Source: Sphaeramia orbicularis (Eukaryota; Chordata; Actinopteri; Kurtiformes; Apogonidae). From it: 64,000 nt of DNA. Below the pieces are notes generated by a model. That model saw nothing but the letters and a program-made list of their open reading frames with translations. It was not told the DNA's origin and did no database searches. Numbering within the stretch: position 1 is the first letter of the stretch; each line of letters begins with the position of its first letter. The position numbers and the translations under genes were made by a program. Shown here one piece after another: positions 49,501 to 61,038 of the stretch. Location of the stretch: assembly GCF_902148855.1 (NCBI RefSeq), contig NC_043966.1, positions 29,320,647 through 29,384,646 of the forward strand, written 5' to 3'.

Positions 49501-52274
49501 ACTGGTGAGGAGAAAACAGATCTGTGACTCTTCTTTTTCTGAATATTATTAACCTGTTTTCCACCACGGTAACTTTTGTCATCTACACAGAATTTTGAAA
49601 AATCTTAGCACGTTTCCATCATAGTTCCCCAAGGAAAACACTTTCTCTCAATCCCATACAGAAGCTATGAGAAGTGGATGGACAGACATTGGCCTAAATG
49701 TAGATTCACCTGTGACAGCTTCAGTATTTCCATTAATTATATAAACTACAGCCTAATTTGTCTGGCTACGGAGTTTTAATAAGCCAAAAATGTTCCTATA
49801 ATTATGTAACTCTAGAGTATCTGTATGAATCAGACTCTGCATGTTGGAGTTCAGTTGCTGGATTCACAAACAGTAACTGTTTGTTGTATGAGCTTGTATT
49901 TTGTCATTACTTTGTCAGTAGCCCCTTTTAGACAGCCCATCTGTTATGGGAATATTTGGCCTTTATTCTGGAACGACGTCTGTGTAAATGAAATGGTGGG
50001 ATCATTCGGTCCCACCTTTATCGCGGCTTCGTAACGCCTGTGGAGGTAGTAACAGAGCCGTGATAAAGGTGGGATCATGATTCCGGAACGCTATGTAAAG
50101 GCAACACCTCTCATTCCGCAACCAAGATGTGATGTTTTGATGATATATTGCATGTGCGACTGCTGTGCCAGGGGGATTTAAAAATGACCGTAGGCTGTGT
50201 ACAGTAAACAAACATATCAACGTGACCAGAAAAATGTCGAACTGGAGAGAGGCCGAGATCCGCAAACTGTTTTGACCTCAGGCGGAGGACTCTATCCATG
50301 CTAACATTTGTGGAACTGTAAAAAACGGGCCGACTCTGGAGAGGTTAGCAACACCGCTATGCTTGGTGTGTTTCCAACATGCAAGTTATACGTCACGCTA
50401 CACACTGTGTTGCCTCACCACCCCTTTGATTCCGGAATGCAGGTCCGCTGTGTAAAAGTCCAGCCTGTAACTCCTTTGGCTTGGCTGTGGAAATCAGTCA
50501 ATGGTGGAAAAAAGATGGGATCACCATCTCGCCTTTTTTCCTGGATCTCTGTGTAAAAGTGTCTATGACCTCTTAAGGAGCAAAACAATACATAATTCAA
50601 ACTTTACCCTCCGATAGATCTGGATGATCTGGCCAGAAATTCATATGAATCACAATCTTCTCACTTCTTACAAAATGTTGGCAACTTTTCCTCAGTTTTG
50701 TGGGAACATAGGCTGTGTTTAATGACTTTGTGTTGCACTTTTGCATCACTTTGGAGCATATTATTGCAATGTTTTGACAATAGCTGATGAAGTAAACTGT
50801 CCACATTTTCCTAAATGTAGATACATCAGTGACAGCAGCAGTGTTTCCATTAATTACATAGAGTCTAATTTGTCTGGCTGGAGATATTTAATTAACCAAA
50901 ATGTTCATACACATCTCCTACAGTTTTTACTACTAAATCAGACTCACTGCACCTTAGAGTTCAGAAATCAGACTCATGAACAGTAATTTTTCATTGTATG
51001 AAGTTGTATTTTGTTATTTTTGTCATTACTTATTCAGCAGTAAAACAATGTATTATGCAGGCCGTAGTCACTCTGCTACCTCACCTGCTCCAGTTTACTC
51101 CCACCAGCCACTGAAGCCCCATGTCTACAGACAACCAACATCTACATCACACCTGTTAAATGTATGTCTCCTCCCAGCACTAACTTGTGTTTTTTTTTTT
51201 ACATGCACAAATACACATTTTCCTTTAAACATATTCTATTTTGGGTTAATAATGTCTACATGCACCAGGCAAGTGAGTTTTCTTTGTTTCTGACAACTTT
51301 AAAGGAACATTATAGGTTTTTAGACCTTTTGTTATTACTATTGTAGTTATATCAGTACCTTTATGTGATGATGCAGATCCCTTTCCCTCAGAAGTAAACT
51401 TTAGGAAGCTGGTGCACTTTGCCTGATATAGTAATTTAAATTTTTGCGTGATATCAATCAATTTTTATTTATATAGCACTTTTCCATACAATGAAATGTT
51501 GCACAAAGTGCTTTAATATGTGTAATATGTATGTGTTATATATCTGTAATATGTGTGAAGAAGATTCCTTACTCTGCTATAATTGCACTTTTTTGGGAAA
51601 TCATCATAGCCAGAGATAAAAATTTGCTAATAAAATTTTTCTTTTTTGATCAAATGAATTGGAAAACAAATGAAAAAGAGCCGGTTTCTCAAGACATATG
51701 GTCAAGTGTTGTTAGATATACAGGTTTATGTACATTGATATGATACATCTGTACATCTTACATTAGAGGGAATCTAAAAAGTGAATGTATTCTAATGTAC
51801 GGAAAGTGTTTTAAAGTAGAACTGGCAACACAGACAGTTTCTTTTGAGTAAAACCCTATCTCTCATTAATATTATATTTTGACCCAATACATTATCTTGG
51901 TTAAGTAGTTTTTACTTAATTTTTGTTGCCTCTGCCTTTCATGCATATTTCAGATTCATCCTCTCACTGTATCATCACACACACTTACCTTTTTTCTGTT
52001 CATTCCTGTCCAGGTTACAGCTCCAGGAGGTTCGGGGGCCACTCCATCTCTGTCAAAAGGCTCTAATTTCTTCTCCTCTGACTCTGATCCAAAGTTTGTG
52101 CTGGAACAGTCGTCCTTTGGTTCTGCTCCCCCTCTCGACTCGGACACAACCATTTCTGATGTGTACACTTCAGGTAAGTTGAGCTTATCTGGAATCCACA
52201 CATCAGTAGAAGGAGAACACAGCACAGCCATCACTGATGTGTACACCTCAGATAAACTCAACTTTAAGTTTTAA
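46009..52274 (+). CDS. IGT5: three-Ig-domain type I membrane protein, 475 aa, doubled terminal motif
   Basis: Eight exons: 46009-46048, 47745-47884, 48073-48211, 48286-48552, 48638-48934, 49143-49330, 49409-49504, 52014-52274; phases agree. Signal peptide MLSLCLMVFPVFI. Domain 1 (to about 106) opens VCYGGTY, with DLTEQDNGEFFM. Domain 2 (107-195) opens DCHEA and has sequon NRT and DNGYYKFRG. Domain 3 (196-294) has DSGTFEFRD. No F-strand Cys. The transmembrane segment (about 297-316) is followed by CCCCIKKCCCKKSSPKR. The last exon is longer than in the paralogs because the motif occurs twice: SDVYTSGKLS (changed) and then TDVYTSDKLNF, ending KF instead of L. The change in the first motif creates CAG/GTAAGTTG, a near-perfect splice donor inside the exon (52174). 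The tail lacks the TYNQVN-type cassette. Intron 1 holds a nested MITE pair. Confidence 0.87.
46075..47169. mobile_element. piggyBac-like MITE family Q, copy 2, interrupted
   Basis: TTAACCCGTAAAGACCCAG at the left; GGGTCTTTGTGGGTTAA at the right. The family-P MITE at 46136-46699 splits it; outside that insert it is colinear with 9720-10251. In IGT5 intron 1. Confidence 0.75.
46136..46699. mobile_element. piggyBac-like MITE family P, copy 4, nested in family Q
   Basis: TTAACCCTTTCATGCATAC to GAGCATGAAAGGGTTAA, with TTAA duplicated at both junctions; removing it restores family Q. The interior was enlarged by poly-T and (TTAA)n runs (about 46490-46580). Confidence 0.75.
49690..51060. mobile_element. 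Intronic duplication flanking a DNA-transposon relic in IGT5 intron 7
   Basis: A block at about 49690-49925 (AAATGTAGATTCACCTGTGA through TTTTGTCATTACTTTGTCAG) is repeated at about 50812-51035. Between them (about 49918-50562) is a decayed element with ends CCCCTTTTAGACAG and CTGTGTAAAAGTGTC. It contains an ORF start MSNWREAEIRKLF at 50234, like Myb/MADF-type proteins of PIF/Harbinger transposons. Superfamily is uncertain. Confidence 0.45.
51056..51151 (+). pseudogene. Dead tail exon of IGT5 (donor lost)
   Basis: Matches the IGT3/IGT4 tail cassette: SATSPAPVYSHQPLKP against TSPARVYSHQPVTPPP in IGT4. The 3' end runs straight into intron-type sequence (CACCTGTTAAATG, as after the IGT2 and IGT3 tail exons), so the donor and last codons were deleted. 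It is a leftover second cassette between the active exons at 49409 and 52014. Confidence 0.65.
51447..51515. repeat. Dispersed fish repeat end
   Basis: AATCAATTTTTATTTATATA followed by GCACTTTTCC and CACAAAGTGCTTT is the familiar tail of a dispersed teleost retroposon. No body identified. Confidence 0.4.
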
Positions 52275-52576
52275 ATGAAATATCAGCTACACTGTTTTTA
52301 CAGACACAGACTTAAGTCAGTGGGATTCTTTTTTAAATCCACATACACAACAGGATCAGAGTATTTTGAGGCAGCGCAGTATTAAATATTCTTTTTATTA
52401 TCACATAACTCTATCTGCTCTAATTCCTAGAACTAATAAGAATGTGGTCCACAATTATAGCCCCGCCCATCTGTCTGTCTGAGATTTTTGCCCAACTGAT
52501 TTCTCGAAGACTTTTCACCCAATTCCTTTTAAATTTGTATTGTGTTTGTATGTAATTTCCCAGTTTGGGATAAATA

Positions 52577-52756
<180 letters not shown>

Positions 52757-53565
52757 ATTTGACCATGTGCAAAGTTAAATGGCTGAATTTAAGTTTTTGG
52801 ATTTTTTTTAATGAATTTTTGAAAATTTTAAGTCAGAAAATTTGTCCAACCAATTTCTCAAAGACTATTTCATCTAATTCAGCAGACGAAGTGTGATCAG
52901 ATTGAGAGTTAAGACTTGGGAAGAATAATGTTTGTCTTGGTTTGACTGAACTACCCAAAAGGGACAATAATTTATTTTAATGTAGTTTACAATGATCTTT
53001 GAATCAGTTAGCAGGAGGGGCTAAGGGTTGTTTGACGGGGTGGGGTATTAGTAAGTTCTGCTTACTTTTTCACTTATTTATTTACATTCTCAGGTTAGAG
53101 GAATAATGTTGGCTTAGAGTTACTCATATGTTAACAGCGAAGATTTAACAGTGATGATGTGTTTACAAACAGCAAATATATGCCTTTTAGATTTAGGTTC
53201 TGTGCATGATGTCCACATATTTTAATGTTTACTCAGCCTTGTTCATGCTGCTATTGGTTTAAAATGAGGAAGACGTTGAAACTCCTTTTTGTAGTCATAG
53301 GGGAACTTTTTTTGTTACAAAGGGCTCATACATGCTGCCACGGTACTTTCAACAAATGTTTGTAACTTCAGAAAACTGTGTAAATGACCTGCATATGCCT
53401 CAACGCCATCTGTGCCAACTGCTTTGTCAAATATTATGCCAACAAATTAGAACATGCATGAGTTTCTCAACCTGAAAATATACGATGATTTAATGAAATA
53501 TCTAGGTTACAGATACAGCAAAAATAATTACAATTCCTGCAAGAAGCTTGGAGCAGACCTAAATT

Positions 53566-53566
<1 letters not shown>
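52757..53566. other. IGT5 3' flank, no gene seen
   Basis: AT-rich, with the duplicated microsatellite flank at about 52830-52880. TCTCAGGTTAGAGGAATAAT near 53090 matches the IGT6 flank near 60887 (TCTCAGGTTAGGAGAATATT), so this is part of the duplicated unit. Confidence 0.4.

Positions 53567-53600
<34 letters not shown>
53567..53600. repeat. (GT)n microsatellite
   Basis: GT dinucleotide run of about 17 units. Confidence 0.9.
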
Positions 53601-53603
<3 letters not shown>

Positions 53604-53694
53604 TTAGTGAATACAGCAAGTTCTCCTAAATCACAAGTTATTTTTGCATGAGGTCCATTGTGTTGCAAAGTGAAATCAAATCAAAGGCTGTACG

Positions 53695-54510
53695 CTCATG
53701 GAAAATAACAGTCTACCTTCACCCTATTAAACCACTACAGAACACCCAGACATGTAGTCTATCACTGTAAGCAAAGCACTTGAAATGAAGTAATCATTTG
53801 GGCTGAAGCTGCTCCATAAACACTGGTCAATTAGACTCATTCAAGTGAGTGAAACGTCACCAGATAAACCAGGCTGATTTGGTCATCTCACTTTGTAGAA
53901 CAGACCCTGCTCAGATTCACTTGGACACTTTAAGGTTTTCTCAGATATTTATCTTGTGCCTTTAGATTTTTATACGTGTGTATGTACTACATTCTCGTAT
54001 GTATGCATGTATATGTGCATATGTGTCTTATATTGGATGATTTTTTCTTTTAAAGCCATTTTTTGTCTTTGAACATCGTAACATTGTTAAATGTCAAATT
54101 ATAATAGATGTGTCATATAAATCTTTGTCTGCATTAAATGCATAGATGTGTCATTATACATGAGCTTTCATGTAACAGTGTTGAAAACTTAATTTGAATG
54201 ATACTCTTGTTCAATGTGACTGCTTCTAAATTTGCACTGAAATCATTCTTGTTATTGGTCTTTTATTGTATATATCTAGACATTGTGTTTAATTTATTTG
54301 TAATGTATGACAGGTGTTTTGTCCATTGTGTTTTGATTTATTGTAACTACATCTGTGCTGATCTCTTGGTCATGTCACTCTTGGAAAAGAGATTTTAATC
54401 ACCTGGTTAAATAAAGATTATAATAATAACAATATCCATTTATTGCATTGAGTTAAAGCTCAAAGAGAAGCTGCACTATCTGAACCAAAGTACTGGGAGG
54501 TGTAACTTCA
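53695..54510 (+). repeat. Conserved 3' block of the duplicated unit (IGT5 copy)
   Basis: CTCATGGAAAATAACAGTCT at 53696, AAACCACTACAGAACACCC, a GTGCCTTTAGATTTTTATAC word and, at the far end, GTTAAAGCTCAAAGAGAAGC near 54454. Same order as in the other copies. Confidence 0.6.
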
Positions 54511-54601
54511 GCAACAAAAAGATAATGACAAATGCCAGAATCGAATTTTTTTTAACCTCTTCGGCCTCGAGAGGGTTGTAGGACTTAAGGAGTTTGCTTG
54601 A

Positions 54602-54856
54602 CCTCCTGAGATCTAGGAGAATACTTACATTTCTGAAATTTTTATGAAAAAATTATCTAGACTGAAAACAGCATGACACTGACACATTTTTCAGATACAT
54701 TTTCTTTTTTTTTTCTCTCTAAATGACCTTTGCAGTGGCTTTTATTTAATTATTTATCTTATTTTATTTTTTTATATTTATTTTTTTTTAAAGATAAAGC
54801 TGTGGAACTCTTGCCCACAAACATGGACAAAAAAACCATAGCTGGGTATTAGAAGG
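54602..54856. mobile_element. MITE family R, copy 3
   Basis: Ends CCTCCTGAGATCTAG and GCTGGGTATTAGAAGG, T-rich interior, and the shared AAAGCTGTGGAACTCTTG block. Confidence 0.6.
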
Positions 54857-55215
54857 TGAATTTTCTTTTGTCATTCTATTTCTTTTACATGTCTTACCTT
54901 TAGATCTCTGAAATATTTGTTAGACCCTGACCATACATGATCACTGTAAAACACAAGTAACTGTGCTTTCTTCAGCTCTGTCATGAAAAAACTCAGTCTT
55001 CCACCTTAAAACACATTTTGACTTGAGATTTATAATAATATTATTTATAACTCTTTTAATCATATTTTCTATCAGTGTGAATATGGAGTCCTACAAGCTG
55101 TTTGTATGGTGTGTCCCATTATTTCTGTTCATATGGTATATCTGACCTCAGCCTGCTTGTCAAACACTTTCTGTGGTTGTAATTATTTTACCATTTTATA
55201 CAAAACACAAATCTA
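54857..55215. other. Spacer, no feature seen
   Basis: AT-rich non-coding sequence between a MITE and the composite transposon. Confidence 0.4.
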
Positions 55216-56047
55216 TAAATTTGCAGTGCTACTTGGAAAATGTAGTGAGCAAAGCTACCAATTACTCTGCCATGAAAGAAGCTTCACTACACAGAAGCTA
55301 CCACTCAGTCAAATGTAGCAAGCTAAGTTACACAAACACCACAGAAGTAGCTCACTACATGTGAAGCTACTTTAAGTTGCGCCATGGCAATGAAGATAAG
55401 AAACTACATGTTTAAATGACCAAATACATGCAAAGTCAATTTCATTGGGTTATCAATATGCCAGAGTAACTATAATTAAATACCAAAGAACAAAAATTAC
55501 TGGCCAAATACTGACATCTGCAGACCAGGATGTAGTTAACAATGCTCAGTACGGTCCAGTTGGAGTTCAAAGTCATGTGGAAGTGGAGGGCAGTAAACAG
55601 AACATTTTGGATGGCTGTGCAGGCAGGGGACACACTAAAAACCAAGCGTTTCACCCAGGGGTGGGGCTCTAAGTCCTGCGTCACACACATCGTGTACATG
55701 GTGGATAGTGTACTTTTGAGTTTATCTGATTGGCTTTGATGTGTGGAAGAGAATAATTTTATTTAAGGTGAAATATGAACAAGGATGCATTGTCAACTTC
55801 AGATTTAAGAATTTTATTTAAACAAATGTTCAAAAATAACTTTAACCCTATGTTTGCCTCATGTTGAATACATTTACATTCATCCAGCTGCTTGTGTGAC
55901 CAGTAAAACCTACAAACTGCTCCTGATTAAGTCAGGATCATTTTATAAAAGTGAGGAAATACCACAAATGGATTTTGGGGTAAACTAAATAGAGTAGTCT
56001 GACATGTCACTATTTCTAAAACGTGTTTTTCTGGACTACTTAAAAAA

Positions 56048-56048
<1 letters not shown>

Positions 56049-56111
<63 letters not shown>
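56049..56111. repeat. (AAAG)n microsatellite
   Basis: About 16 AAAG units inside the composite transposon. Confidence 0.95.
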
Positions 56112-56952
56112 ACTGAGAGTATAACCACTTCTCCTGGGACCACTACACCACTGACAAACTGGTTCTTTTAGTGCAGTGTTTGTCAAACTGGGGGGTGTGA
56201 AGTCTTTCAGGGGGGTCATGGGATCAGTCCTGGGTGTTTTTTTTTTGTTCTTCAGGTTAGAACATGTATCAAGTGGAACTAATGTTTTAGTGTTGGAGCA
56301 CCCTGGACTCATTTTACAGACGTACACCAAACCAATCTACTGCCATGGTGATCTGTCACTAGACTAGACAGAGAATTTAGGTTTGGACAAAGGACAAGGA
56401 CTGGACTGGAAAAGACACATGGGACATGTTTGTGTTTTGAACCATTTTGGACAGTCTGGACTTTAATGTTCTGAGATGTGCAATGGAAACGGGCTCACTG
56501 ACCCACTGACACTGGTCACATGTTCATCTTTGGTACCAAAATTTGTTTGTTGTTCTAAAAAAAGTAACTTTATTGTCATAGTTGTAAGATAATTGCACAT
56601 TTCCTGTTTTTATTTGGAAAAAATACTGTCTCAGTGAGCAGTCTGGTTGAGTTTATTTAGCAAAAATCTAACTTCTTTTTAAGAGGGAATCCAGCTGTAG
56701 TGCTCTGTACTGTGGGTTTGGCGGCTCTGAAAAGAGCCTCTGTGGTGATCATCGTCCACACACCTCAGTCGACAACCATCGGATGTTATGTACAACTCCG
56801 GTTCCCTCTGCAGTAAAGTGGACGCCGTCATCTGACAGGTATGAGATGGGGGTCTCATTTCCAACTCAGCCCCGCATGATGTGCCTGGTCCGCTTCATAC
56901 CCTATCCGCTGTCCGTTCACTGGTACCGGCAGCAACGACGCGGGAGGATGTC

Positions 56953-57647
56953 TTTTTTTTTTTTATACTCTATTTACATAATACCATATACACATAGAAC
57001 AGAACATGGCATGGAGAACACATAATACTCGAGGTGAGGCAGGAAGAAATGAAATATAAATACATATATAGGTAAGTAAATTAAATTTAAAAAGTAAAGG
57101 AATAAAGAAGAAGAGAAAATAAATAAATAAATAAATAAATAAATAAACTCGTCACATAAGGCTTTAGTCTTCACAGCTTTAGGGTTAGTGCAAAAGTGTG
57201 TCTAGGTAGGATCTTAAATAAAATTTAAAAACCACAAAGCTGGGTTTCTGATTTGCAAATTTGCTGGCATGTATATGAAATTTGGCTACTAAGGAAATGA
57301 GATTAAGAATAAACAATTTCCGAGTAAGCAGCTCAGTAATAAAGAAACCAAATAAAATATCCTCAATTTTGAAGTTAAAAGAAATATCCAGCTTTCTATT
57401 TTAAAAAAAGAGATTGATATCACACCAAAAAAATTGACAAAAGGCACATTCCCAAAACAAATGAGTTAATGTTTCATCCGAATTATGACAAAATGAACAA
57501 AGAGGGTCGACAATGATCTTATACTTAACTAAAGCTGAATTAACTGGATAACACCTGTGTAACAGTTTTAAAGATACCTCTCTCACCTTATTCGAAATAA
57601 AAAACTTCCTTGGTAATAACCATACCTTTTCCCATTCCACATCAGAA
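56953..57647 (-). mobile_element. 5'-truncated L1-like LINE with perfect 16-bp TSD
   Basis: GACGCGGGAGGATGTC at 56937-56952 is repeated exactly at 57648-57663. The insert starts with poly-T (poly-A tail on the minus strand) and its far part encodes a LINE ORF2 C-terminus on the minus strand (SLKLLHRCYPVNSA, then CSFCHNSDE and HLFWECAFC). Size 695 bp. The intact duplication implies a fairly recent insertion. Confidence 0.9.
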
Positions 57648-58379
57648 GACGCGGGAGGATGTCGGAGAACAGGAAGTACTGGGCACAGCTCCATCACTGC
57701 CCAGAGTTTGCTATGCGCGGGCACGGCGCTTCCAAGAATGTGCACGACGACGTTCCACTAAGACACGCCCACTCGGGGCAAAATGTTTGGTTCACAGTGA
57801 GTCCAGTGCAGACAGTGTGTGTGCTCTGGTCCGAACTGTCTGGAGTGTTTGTGTTGTGGATTATATAATTACATTTTATAGTCTACAAACTGCTTCTCCA
57901 CTGTGTTAAGTCACATAAAAATAGCGTCTGTGGCCGTCACCACGCTACTTGATCAATAAAAGACTTAAGCTACTGAAACGTTATTTGATTCAGAAAGTAG
58001 TGACGTTACCGCCCAGCTACTGAAAACTGTGGTAAGTTTGTAGCTTTGCTACAAGTAGCGACGCTACTGCCCAACACTGTAAATTCGATCCCGTCTCCTA
58101 CAAATATTACAAGTGAAATTCAATTTATTGATATAATTTTGTTGTCTTCAGAACATTTAAGGAAAAGGAAAAAAAGATGAGAACTTCAAGAGAAAGTTAT
58201 TCTCTTACGTTGTTCTAATAATAAAACCCACTTCCTTCTAAGTCCTTTGATAATATCACGTGACCAAAACACAGACGCACTGCTCCCAAATAAGGTCCGC
58301 TGCTGATCGGAAGTTTCCTCATTTCCCATCAGAAGTACGCAACCACTTACTCGGGTATTTCCTCATTTCTGGGTAAACT

Positions 58380-58574
58380 AATCTACATATAAAGACACTC
58401 TGCGTAGAAGGAGCGGCTTATATTAACTTTTCCACTGGCTCAAACTGTTTATCTGTAAAGAACAGTACAGATGATATGTGTGTGTTTGTGGGACATTAAG
58501 TTTTATTAAATATATACTGAAGAAGAAGTAGAAGTGTTTACGTCCACGTAAAATCTCTACGTGTGGAGTTAGGA
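58380..58574 (+). promoter_or_regulatory. IGT6 core promoter candidate
   Basis: TATAAA at 58388-58393 within ACATATAAAGACACTC. It lies about 185 bp before the ATG, with no acceptor or leader exon like that of the other copies. Tandem TTTCCTCATTTC words lie just upstream (58314-58371). It could let the shortened copy be transcribed on its own. Confidence 0.45.
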
Positions 58575-59850
58575 ATGATCTTTACAGGTGAGCAACAAAC
58601 ATTAATCTTTTTATCTTTTTATTTTGTTTTTATGCAGAGTGTAAAGATAAATATAAAGGATTTTAGATTTCTCCCTGTGCTTTAAAATACATGCATGATG
58701 AATATACATGATGTGGCATATGAATCACTGTATTTTTTTTTTTTTTTCTTTTCTTTTATAGACGCAGTTTTGTGTGTTTTTGCGGTCGTCACTGCAGCGT
58801 TTATCTGCTGTTGTATATGTTTCTGTAGAAATATAAACTGCTCCTCTCCAAGTGAGACACTTCCACTTCCTCATCCACCAGCAGGTCCTGTGTATTTCTA
58901 TGTAAGTATCTCAATTCAGGTTACATTTCTCAGCACTCATAGAAATGTAATGCCTAGTCTTTCATTGTGTGTGAGAGTGATTTACAACTAAATTAACATC
59001 AAAATATGTGGACTTATGTGGTTACATTATAAGTATGTTGGTAATTTACATATTTAATCCCAGTAGACCCAGCTGCTTCAGCACCAACCTGATATAAAGT
59101 GTCTGTATCTGAGTTTGTTTTATGAAATACTATGATGCATAAAGTATATCAGTCTATACCAGGCTGTTTTAAATATTTACTGTAGTATCTTGATAATTTG
59201 ACTTTCATGTGTTTAACAGTAATAGACCTTTAAGCTGATGCCTCTATATAAAGCATGATCAGGACCTATGAGGAGTTATGACCTGGAACATTGAATATAC
59301 CGCTGTCTCCTCTCATGTGGTGGCATGTCAATGTAAATGACGATCGGTTCTCAATTGACTTACCTGGTTAAATAAGAGTGAAATGACACAGTAGAACAGG
59401 TGTTGACATGGAAAACGTTAGGCTAAGTGTTGTTGTGCAATCTGAGGACAATGGTAGTTTGAATTAGTATTAGGTTGGGACAGGCCCCTAGTGTCCACAT
59501 GCAAACCAACACTCTTGCATTCAGGCCAACTCTGTCTGATGTTTTTATGTGAATATCATTGTTTCATTGTAGGATATGACCCAGACTACAATCCCCGATG
59601 ACTCTGCTCCCCCACCTTACCACCTCGCCACCTTATACCCACCAGTGAACTCTCACCAGCAGATGAATCCTCCTCACTATCAAGAAGCTACATTTGTTTC
59701 TGTTGATTCACCGGTGAGTGGAAAACATCAGTGTGCCTCTTATTTACACCTGCCAAACATGTCTTTCTCTCCAGCACTGACTTATGATTTTTTTTTGCCT
59801 TTCAGATGTACTATCCAGTGAACATGAATACCAACCTGAGGTTGACGTGA
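58575..59850 (+). CDS. IGT6: shrunken paralog, transmembrane and Pro-rich tail only, 112 aa
   Basis: Four exons: 58575-58587, 58762-58901, 59573-59713, 59806-59850; phases agree. All Ig exons are missing. The first exon (MIFT) corresponds to the very end of the domain-3 exon of IGT5 (NMDFT, then GTGAGC), so the start codon lies in former ectodomain sequence. The product is a short membrane protein: a hydrophobic segment (about 7-30) with AAFICCCICFC and no basic run, then a tail with PPPY and NPPHY (PPxY, WW-binding type). Exon 4 runs past the old donor site to a stop 13 codons after its start. The usual last exon is decayed (relic at 60500-60529). It may be a real small tail-only protein or a decaying gene that still splices; confidence is lower for these reasons. 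Confidence 0.5.
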
Positions 59851-60119
59851 ACATACAGATTTCTATCTGCATACATGATATGTTGGGGCATTCTACTGAC
59901 ATGAGTGAATGTGGCAGACTTTGTCAGTGCTGCACCCATGCTAGAGATGGGTTTAGCTCAATTCACTGTAAAAAGGGAAAAACACTGTGGCTTCTTCGAG
60001 TTACTTTAAATGAACCACACTCACCTTCAGCATCGCTGTGTGCAGGAGTGTCTTTAGAAGATAGTATCAGGAGAAGTTGTTTTGGTGGAACATTTGCAAA
60101 CTGGGCACCCATGATCACA

Positions 60120-60499
60120 TAAAAAGATGTATTATTTTCTAAACATTTTCAGGGTGTAGTTGCCATGTGGAGGGTGTTTCACAGAGTGAAGATGGAAATA
60201 GTTTCCCAGTGGCAGCATTATTTCACCAGACTGCAGCCTGTCATACATCAGTCTTGATCTTAAATTGATTGAAAAATGTTTCTAAAAGCCCTTTACAATC
60301 AAAATGGTAAGTTTCTCTTACATTACAGAGCCATTTATGTTTTGTGATTTTTAATCCTTTATATTGACCACAGAAGTGACTACTGTGGCTCTGAAATCAC
60401 AGCTGAAACCTTTCATACACATTCATGAAAGAGGAACTTCTTAGGTGATATCTTGGTGCAACTCCTAATTTTGCCATCATGGGGAGGGTGAAGACTTTA
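60120..60499. other. IGT6 3' region, no gene seen
   Basis: Non-coding; former tail intron of IGT6. No acceptor-proximal tail exon could be recognised. Confidence 0.35.
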
Positions 60500-60529
60500 T
60501 CTGATGTTTATACTTCAGGACCAAAATAA
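60500..60529 (+). pseudogene. Relic of the IGT6 terminal exon
   Basis: Reads SDVYTSGPK then stop, matching SDVYTSDKLNFL of the active copies. The upstream half of the exon (SSDS-type part) and its acceptor are not recognisable. Length and position agree with the last exon of the other units. Confidence 0.6.
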
Positions 60530-61038
60530 AACTGCCAAAAAACCCCCCCTATTTTAGCATATAGTCAATCTTCAGTGAGAATTTATGATTTTGATTATAA
60601 AAAACACATATCCAGTGGAATCAAACTGGTTTGACATAGCAGTCATAACTCTGCATGCTCTTTCATATATGTGTGCAGGTTTTTGGGTCCTTTATTATTA
60701 ACAGTGTAGCAGACAGGAGAGATGTGGTGACATGAGGTAAAGGATCTGGACCTGAGCCCAGGCTGCTGTGGTGAGGTCTCAGTCTATGTGGTGTGTGCTC
60801 TATCTGTGGAGATGATAGGACATCCCAGCACTAGATGCTCTGGTTCCTACAAATATTAGGAACAAAGTATTTATTTCACTTTTTCTCAGGTTAGGAGAAT
60901 ATTGTTGGCTCAGAGTTGCTTGTATGTCCACAGCTGAAAGTTACAAGGGATTATATGTGCTACACGTATATGTATACTCAGGCTTTTAAATCATATCAAA
61001 TGCAGGAGAATGTACGTTACAAGGACTCAGTGTTTTTA

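Larger units (their letters stand above)
55224..58079. mobile_element. Composite DNA transposon (8-bp TSD) with SGNH-hydrolase-like relic and nested LINE
   Basis: CAGTGCTACTTG on the left and CGCTACTGCCCAACACTG on the right (inverted: CAGTGTTGGGCAGTAGCG). Both ends are rich in GTAGC/GCTAC words and share AGCAAAGCTAC. Flanks TAAATTTG (55216-55223) and TAAATTCG (58080-58087) give an 8-bp duplication with one mismatch. The minus strand carries broken blocks like SGNH/GDSL hydrolases (an SDILPRR-type block at about 57668-57648, a DDGVHFT-type block near 56830). A LINE sits inside. Superfamily is unresolved. Confidence 0.55.

Noticed and set aside
49091-49582. 163-codon minus-strand ORF
   Set aside because: Shadow of the IGT5 transmembrane and tail exons, whose plus-strand phases and paralog matches are clear.
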